Of a stretch of DNA of 35,393 bases, positions 33,319 to 35,393 are shown one piece after another. Below the pieces are notes generated by a model that searched no databases, was not told the origin of the DNA, and saw only the letters and a list, made by a program, of their open reading frames with translations. Origin of the DNA: Deltaproteobacteria bacterium (lineage in GTDB: Bacteria; Bdellovibrionota; FAC87; UBA2466); NCBI GenBank assembly GCA_016875135.1, contig VGSE01000007.1, forward strand, positions 1 through 35,393, given 5' to 3'. The number at the start of each line of letters is the position of its first letter. The stretch's first letter is position 1. The position numbers and the translations under genes were made by a program.

Positions 33319-35163
33319 TTATCGAATCTCTCCATCAAGCGTATACCTGGAAACAAGAATATCCCGACGGCCGATAGTGGGTTGGTCCTCTAAATCTCCC
33401 TGAACGCTGCCCGTGACGTACAGTTCCCCATCGTGAATGATTGCGGCTGAAGCAGTTGTTGAGGCCAGAGTTTCTTTGCTTTGCTGCCAACGTTTCTTAC
33501 CGCGTTTGTCTAGTTTTGCTAAAAAAACATCCGACTTCTTGCAAGACGTATTGTTCGGACAGTTTTTAAAACTTTTTCCGATGAGAAATATATTTTCTTT
33601 CGAATCGACAATAGGTTTTTCAAGCTCAACATTTTCGAAAAAATCATACTTACTCTTACCGAAAACGATTTCTCCCGAAGCGGACAGTTTGTTCAGCGAA
33701 TAAAACCTGGTCTGATTTTCTGAAGTGTTGAGTGGTTGGTATCGGGTTAATATAACAGGCTCATTTTGTTGTGATAAAGAAATAGAAACGGTCTCAAGAG
33801 TGTGAGGAGTCGAGTTAGGAACTTCGTTTATTTTTTTAAGCCAAAGCCTGTTAGGAGGTTCTGACCCCTGAACGTGGTATTTAGAAATAAACAATGGGCC
33901 TGTCGTCGAGCCGTTATCGTCGTTAAGTTGGGTAATGGCAACGCCTCCCAAAACAAGTTCTTCTTTAGAATCAAAAACGGCTGTTTTGCCAAGGACTAAA
34001 TGGTAGCCCGAAGAGTCGGGCCTTCCCTCATGATGGCTCCAAAGCATTGTTCCATTAGAATCGAGCTTTGCCATAAATGCTCGCCATCCTGAGATAGGCT
34101 TTCGGTTTTGTAAATCGATATCGGTCGAGCCCACTACGTAAATATTTCCCGTTTTATCTGAAAGAATCTGCTCAATAATGGGTGAACCCGCTAAGGTTTC
34201 GCTTTTTTGCATTTTGAGTAGCGGTTGGCCCCAGATTAACTTTCCTTGCGTACTGTACTTACTAATAAAAGCTTGATTCCCGCTAGATGCTTTTTGATGA
34301 CCTGCAATAAGAATCTGATTGTCCATAGTTAGAGTTATCGATTTGATAAAACTCGCTTGATTCTCTTTACCCAGCGAAACATTCCAAAGAGTAGTGCCCT
34401 CCGGGCTTAGTTTTAGCAGGAATCCTTTGGTACTTTCCGAAAATTCTCCGTCTTGAGAGTTGTAACTGCTGTTTCCAGCGATATAAAAGTTACCCATTTT
34501 ATCAGAAACTATTTGAGTCCCTTCAGAGAAAGTGTCTTCAAGCCCAAAATGTTGCGCCCAACTATAAAAGAACCCATTTTTTAAGCGGCTGTTCTGAGAA
34601 TCAGGGTTCTCTGCGCTAATCTCAACAGAACCAGCACGATGGGGCGGAGTCTTGCAACTTAACTCACCGGGGCCTCTCCACCTGGTTGCGGCACAGGGAA
34701 CACCACTCAATTTGACAATCGATTTCTTGTGGAATCCTTCTCCAAAGATACGTACTTCTGTCCCACCCTTTCTGCTTCCATGAGAGGGCACGACCGAAAT
34801 GATTTTTGGTGGTGGATTTGATTTTAAAATAACTATTGGTTTGTCGCTAATCGAAATCGGACCAAAAGCGGTTTCAAAATTAAGAGCCGTTATTTTCCAT
34901 GGGCCGGATTGGGAGGGCGATGTTGGTAAGGGAACCATCACTTCTAATTCTTCATTTGAAATGGGATTAATCAGCGGTGACTCATGAGAATCAAACTTGA
35001 CGGAAATGACCATGGGTAAGTTTCGACCACGAATCAAAATAGTTTCACCAGGTTTTTGAGCTGTGGGTTCGATTGAAAATATTTTAGGTTCCACTTCCCC
35101 AAGGCCCACCCTGGCAGTCGAAAAAAATAAGATTAGAAAAAAATTGTAGCCGACGTTCCGCAT
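33319..35163 (-). CDS. exported IPT/TIG-domain protein with beta-propeller-like (SBBP-type) repeats
   Basis: Two IPT/TIG-like units ('IFSIEPTAQKPGETILIRGRNLP', 'IISVVPSHGSRKGGTEVRIFGEGFH...VPCAATRWRGPGELSCKTPPHRAGSVEISAENPD') then repeats such as 'GTTLWNVSLG', 'GKLIWGQPL', 'GTMLWSHHEG', 'GKKRWQQS'. Signal peptide. Confidence 0.88.
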   Translation of the reverse strand: MRNVGYNFFLILFFSTARVGLGEVEPKIFSIEPTAQKPGETILIRGRNLPMVISVKFDSHESPLINPISNEELEVMVPLPTSPSQSGPWKITALNFETAFGPISISDKPIVILKSNPPPKIISVVPSHGSRKGGTEVRIFGEGFHKKSIVKLSGVPCAATRWRGPGELSCKTPPHRAGSVEISAENPDSQNSRLKNGFFYSWAQHFGLEDTFSEGTQIVSDKMGNFYIAGNSSYNSQDGEFSESTKGFLLKLSPEGTTLWNVSLGKENQASFIKSITLTMDNQILIAGHQKASSGNQAFISKYSTQGKLIWGQPLLKMQKSETLAGSPIIEQILSDKTGNIYVVGSTDIDLQNRKPISGWRAFMAKLDSNGTMLWSHHEGRPDSSGYHLVLGKTAVFDSKEELVLGGVAITQLNDDNGSTTGPLFISKYHVQGSEPPNRLWLKKINEVPNSTPHTLETVSISLSQQNEPVILTRYQPLNTSENQTRFYSLNKLSASGEIVFGKSKYDFFENVELEKPIVDSKENIFLIGKSFKNCPNNTSCKKSDVFLAKLDKRGKKRWQQSKETLASTTASAAIIHDGELYVTGSVQGDLEDQPTIGRRDILVSRYTLDGEIR

Positions 35164-35232
35164 TTCGTTCTCTTAAGATTTAAGGTTCTTCAAACATTAT
35201 AGACACATGGCGAATGGGAGAGATAGAGCATA

Positions 35233-35393
35233 ATGATGGAGATATATTCACTTTCTTCACAATTAAAAACTCTTCGTAAATTCGATAGGTTTTGTCAGGG
35301 GTTTCCAATTTTGGGCTTGTTAATTAGTGACATTACCGTTTGGGGAGACGCGCTTCATCAATGTAAAGGGGAATCCCAGAGCCATTCCATTGC
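35233..35393 (+). CDS. 5' fragment of an unidentified ORF running off the window
   Basis: ATGATG at 35233, open to the window end: MMEIYSLSSQLKTLRKFDRFCQGFPILGLLISDITVWGDALHQCKGESQSHSI... Confidence 0.35.
   Translation, partial: MMEIYSLSSQLKTLRKFDRFCQGFPILGLLISDITVWGDALHQCKGESQSHSI

Overview
The 35.4 kb window is a densely coding bacterial chromosome segment. The lineage is probably Bdellovibrionota or similar; this is inferred from a TIGR02147-type protein, many exported hypothetical proteins and several peptidases, and was not tested. I read about 33 credible genes, mostly housekeeping or metabolic: a quinone oxidoreductase-like dehydrogenase, a CaCA-type exchanger, FtsK, rhomboid, methylmalonyl-CoA epimerase, a ferritin-like protein, a CYTH protein, folC, a folP/PTPS/folK operon, an EEP-family hydrolase, a glycosyltransferase, GreB, a collagen-like lipoprotein, an M14 peptidase, rhodanese, prolyl aminopeptidase, an acyl-CoA dehydrogenase, an M17 aminopeptidase, a CvfB/SUI1 pair, a second Gre-like factor, homospermidine synthase plus a PotD-like protein, and an IPT/TIG protein. 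There are no rRNAs, tRNAs, CRISPR arrays, transposases or prophage genes that I can support. The most unusual signals are: (1) an intergenic ~200 bp foldback element at 18403-18614 whose arms belong to a dispersed repeat family, with related pieces at 12845, 25538 and 28861; (2) a PTPS-like protein in the folate operon with an ExxHxH motif, apparently filling the FolB position; (3) an FtsK with no room for the C-terminal gamma domain; (4) a collagen-like lipoprotein with duplicated linker modules; (5) a set of mutually exclusive inverted repeats next to a ribosome-binding site at 7246-7305. None of these is proven to be a new system.
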